From NCBI RefSeq assembly GCF_004363005.1, contig NZ_SNYH01000004.1, positions 62,001 to 126,000 of the forward strand: a stretch of DNA of 64,000 nucleotides. The letters are read 5' to 3'. A model generated the notes under the pieces. The model was not told the DNA's origin. It did no database searches and saw only the letters and a list, made by a program, of their open reading frames with translations. This stretch comes from Tenacibaculum caenipelagi. GTDB lineage: Bacteria; Bacteroidota; Bacteroidia; Flavobacteriales; Flavobacteriaceae. Positions 63,116 through 64,000 of this stretch are shown here, piece by piece. A program made the position numbers and the translations under genes. Within the stretch, counting starts at the first letter, position 1; the number at the start of each line of letters is the position of its first letter.

Positions 63116-64000
63116 TATAGGTTTAATTCTTTAATAATACGTTGAATTTTAGTGTCAAGCTCTTTTTCTACTTCTTTAGCATTTGATATATCATTTAATT
63201 TACTCTTAACACTAAAGTAAAATTTAATTTTTGGTTCAGTACCGCTTGGTCGAGCAGCAATTTTAGTTCCATCTTCAGTTTGGTAAATTAATACGTTTGA
63301 TTTAGGGATATCAAGGGTAGTCTCTTCACCAGTTAGTAAATTTTTTCTTATTGAAGATTGATAATCGTATAGGTATTCAACTTTGGCACCATCTATTTCA
63401 GTTAATGGGGTGTTACGTAACTCAACCATCATTTGTTTGATTTGTAGCGCACCGTCCATTCCTTTTTTTACTAAAGAAATGAGGTGTTCTTTGTATAAAT
63501 GATGACGTGTGTATAAGTTCAATAATTCTTCATAGAAAGAACTATTATTGGCTTTTGCATCAGCTGCAATTTCACAAGCAAGTAGGGCAGAGGTAACCGC
63601 ATCTTTATCACGCACAAAATCACCTACCATATAACCAAAACTTTCTTCACCACCACCAATAAAATCAAGTTCTGGGTGGTCTTTAATCATTTTTGCTATC
63701 CATTTGAAACCTGTTAAACCAACTTTGGTTTCAACCCCATAAGAATCTGAAATTTCATTGACTAAATTGGTAGAAACTATCGTGGATCCTACAAATTGTT
63801 TTCCGTTTAATTTTCCTTGTTTTTTCCAATCGTTGATTAAAAAATCGGTCATCATGCTCATAGTTTGATTTCCGTTTAACAAGGTCATGTTTTCATCTAA
63901 ATCTCTAACAGCTATTCCAATTCTATCCGAATCAGGGTCTGTTCCTAATACAATATCAGCATCAATTTTATTAGCTAAATCAACTGCCATTTTAAGAGCT
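63115..64000 (-). CDS. phosphohexomutase (phosphoglucomutase/phosphomannomutase family), 5' part outside window
   Basis: Only the C-terminal part is present; the frame runs open through the right edge. It contains the metal-binding loop GTDPDSDRIG, the sugar-binding block GGEESFGYMVGDFVRDKDA and the phosphate-binding RPSGTEPKIKF. It interconverts hexose 1- and 6-phosphates for polysaccharide and nucleotide-sugar supply. The ABC exporter gene follows with a one-base overlap. The true start cannot be seen. Confidence 0.92.
   Translation of the reverse strand, partial: ALKMAVDLANKIDADIVLGTDPDSDRIGIAVRDLDENMTLLNGNQTMSMMTDFLINDWKKQGKLNGKQFVGSTIVSTNLVNEISDSYGVETKVGLTGFKWIAKMIKDHPELDFIGGGEESFGYMVGDFVRDKDAVTSALLACEIAADAKANNSSFYEELLNLYTRHHLYKEHLISLVKKGMDGALQIKQMMVELRNTPLTEIDGAKVEYLYDYQSSIRKNLLTGEETTLDIPKSNVLIYQTEDGTKIAARPSGTEPKIKFYFSVKSKLNDISNAKEVEKELDTKIQRIIKELNL

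Overview
The window is AT-rich bacterial chromosome of the Flavobacteriaceae type. Pointers are TAnnTTTG promoter boxes, SusC/TonB-style outer-membrane receptors, lipoproteins with short SC lipoboxes, WG-repeat, DUF4252 and DUF5606 proteins, and RiPP (ribosomally made, modified peptide) genes with a C39-peptidase ABC exporter. A Tenacibaculum- or Polaribacter-like genus is a guess from general gene style, not a proven assignment. No rRNA, tRNA or CRISPR array was seen.

Region 1 (1-10166) is an accessory biosynthetic region. A ThiF-like E1 enzyme (its partners may lie left of the window) is followed by a LuxR-type regulator divergent from a GNAT/autoinducer-synthase-like acyltransferase. Then comes a co-directional set: an outer-membrane beta-barrel protein, a 61-residue peptide precursor with two W-S-R-S-S repeats, a radical SAM/SPASM enzyme of the cyclophane-forming type, an HExxH peptide-hydroxylase-like protein, a C39-peptidase ABC exporter, and a very short HlyD-like adaptor. 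This is the best candidate for an undescribed natural-product system in the window.

Region 2 (about 10200-17970) is a cassette-like array of nine ORFs, all on the minus strand. Most have a structured element immediately 3' of the stop codon. The elements share imperfect inverted ends (ACAAC...CTAT / ATAG...GTTGT) but have two kinds of interior, one with a palindrome and GNRA-like loop, the other a longer repeat whose last copy abuts a chromosomal RNA methyltransferase gene. One more ORF with such an element stands alone at 51752-52750. The layout resembles integron cassettes, but no integrase is in the window and the ends do not fit the classical attC core.

Region 3 (17971-51745) is mostly conserved flavobacterial genome: RNA methyltransferase, two amidohydrolases, an Asp-box lipoprotein, patatin and DUF72 proteins, S41 peptidase, an ECF sigma/DUF4252 operon with a likely self-recognised promoter, M1 aminopeptidase, AlkB, a WG-repeat protein, a vitamin B12 uptake pair (BtuF-like lipoprotein and a BtuB-like receptor behind a cobalamin riboswitch), a MacAB-like exporter, GcvT, aminopeptidase P, a TlpA-like thioredoxin and PriA.

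Region 4 (51752-64000) holds the solitary cassette, an SDR, an array of dispersed palindromic repeats, MazG, DUF5606, peptide deformylase, RuvX, DapD, two polysaccharide-linked genes (ATP-grasp and Stealth), TsaC, a CCA-adding enzyme, an MsbA-like ABC exporter and the 3' part of a phosphohexomutase running off the right edge.
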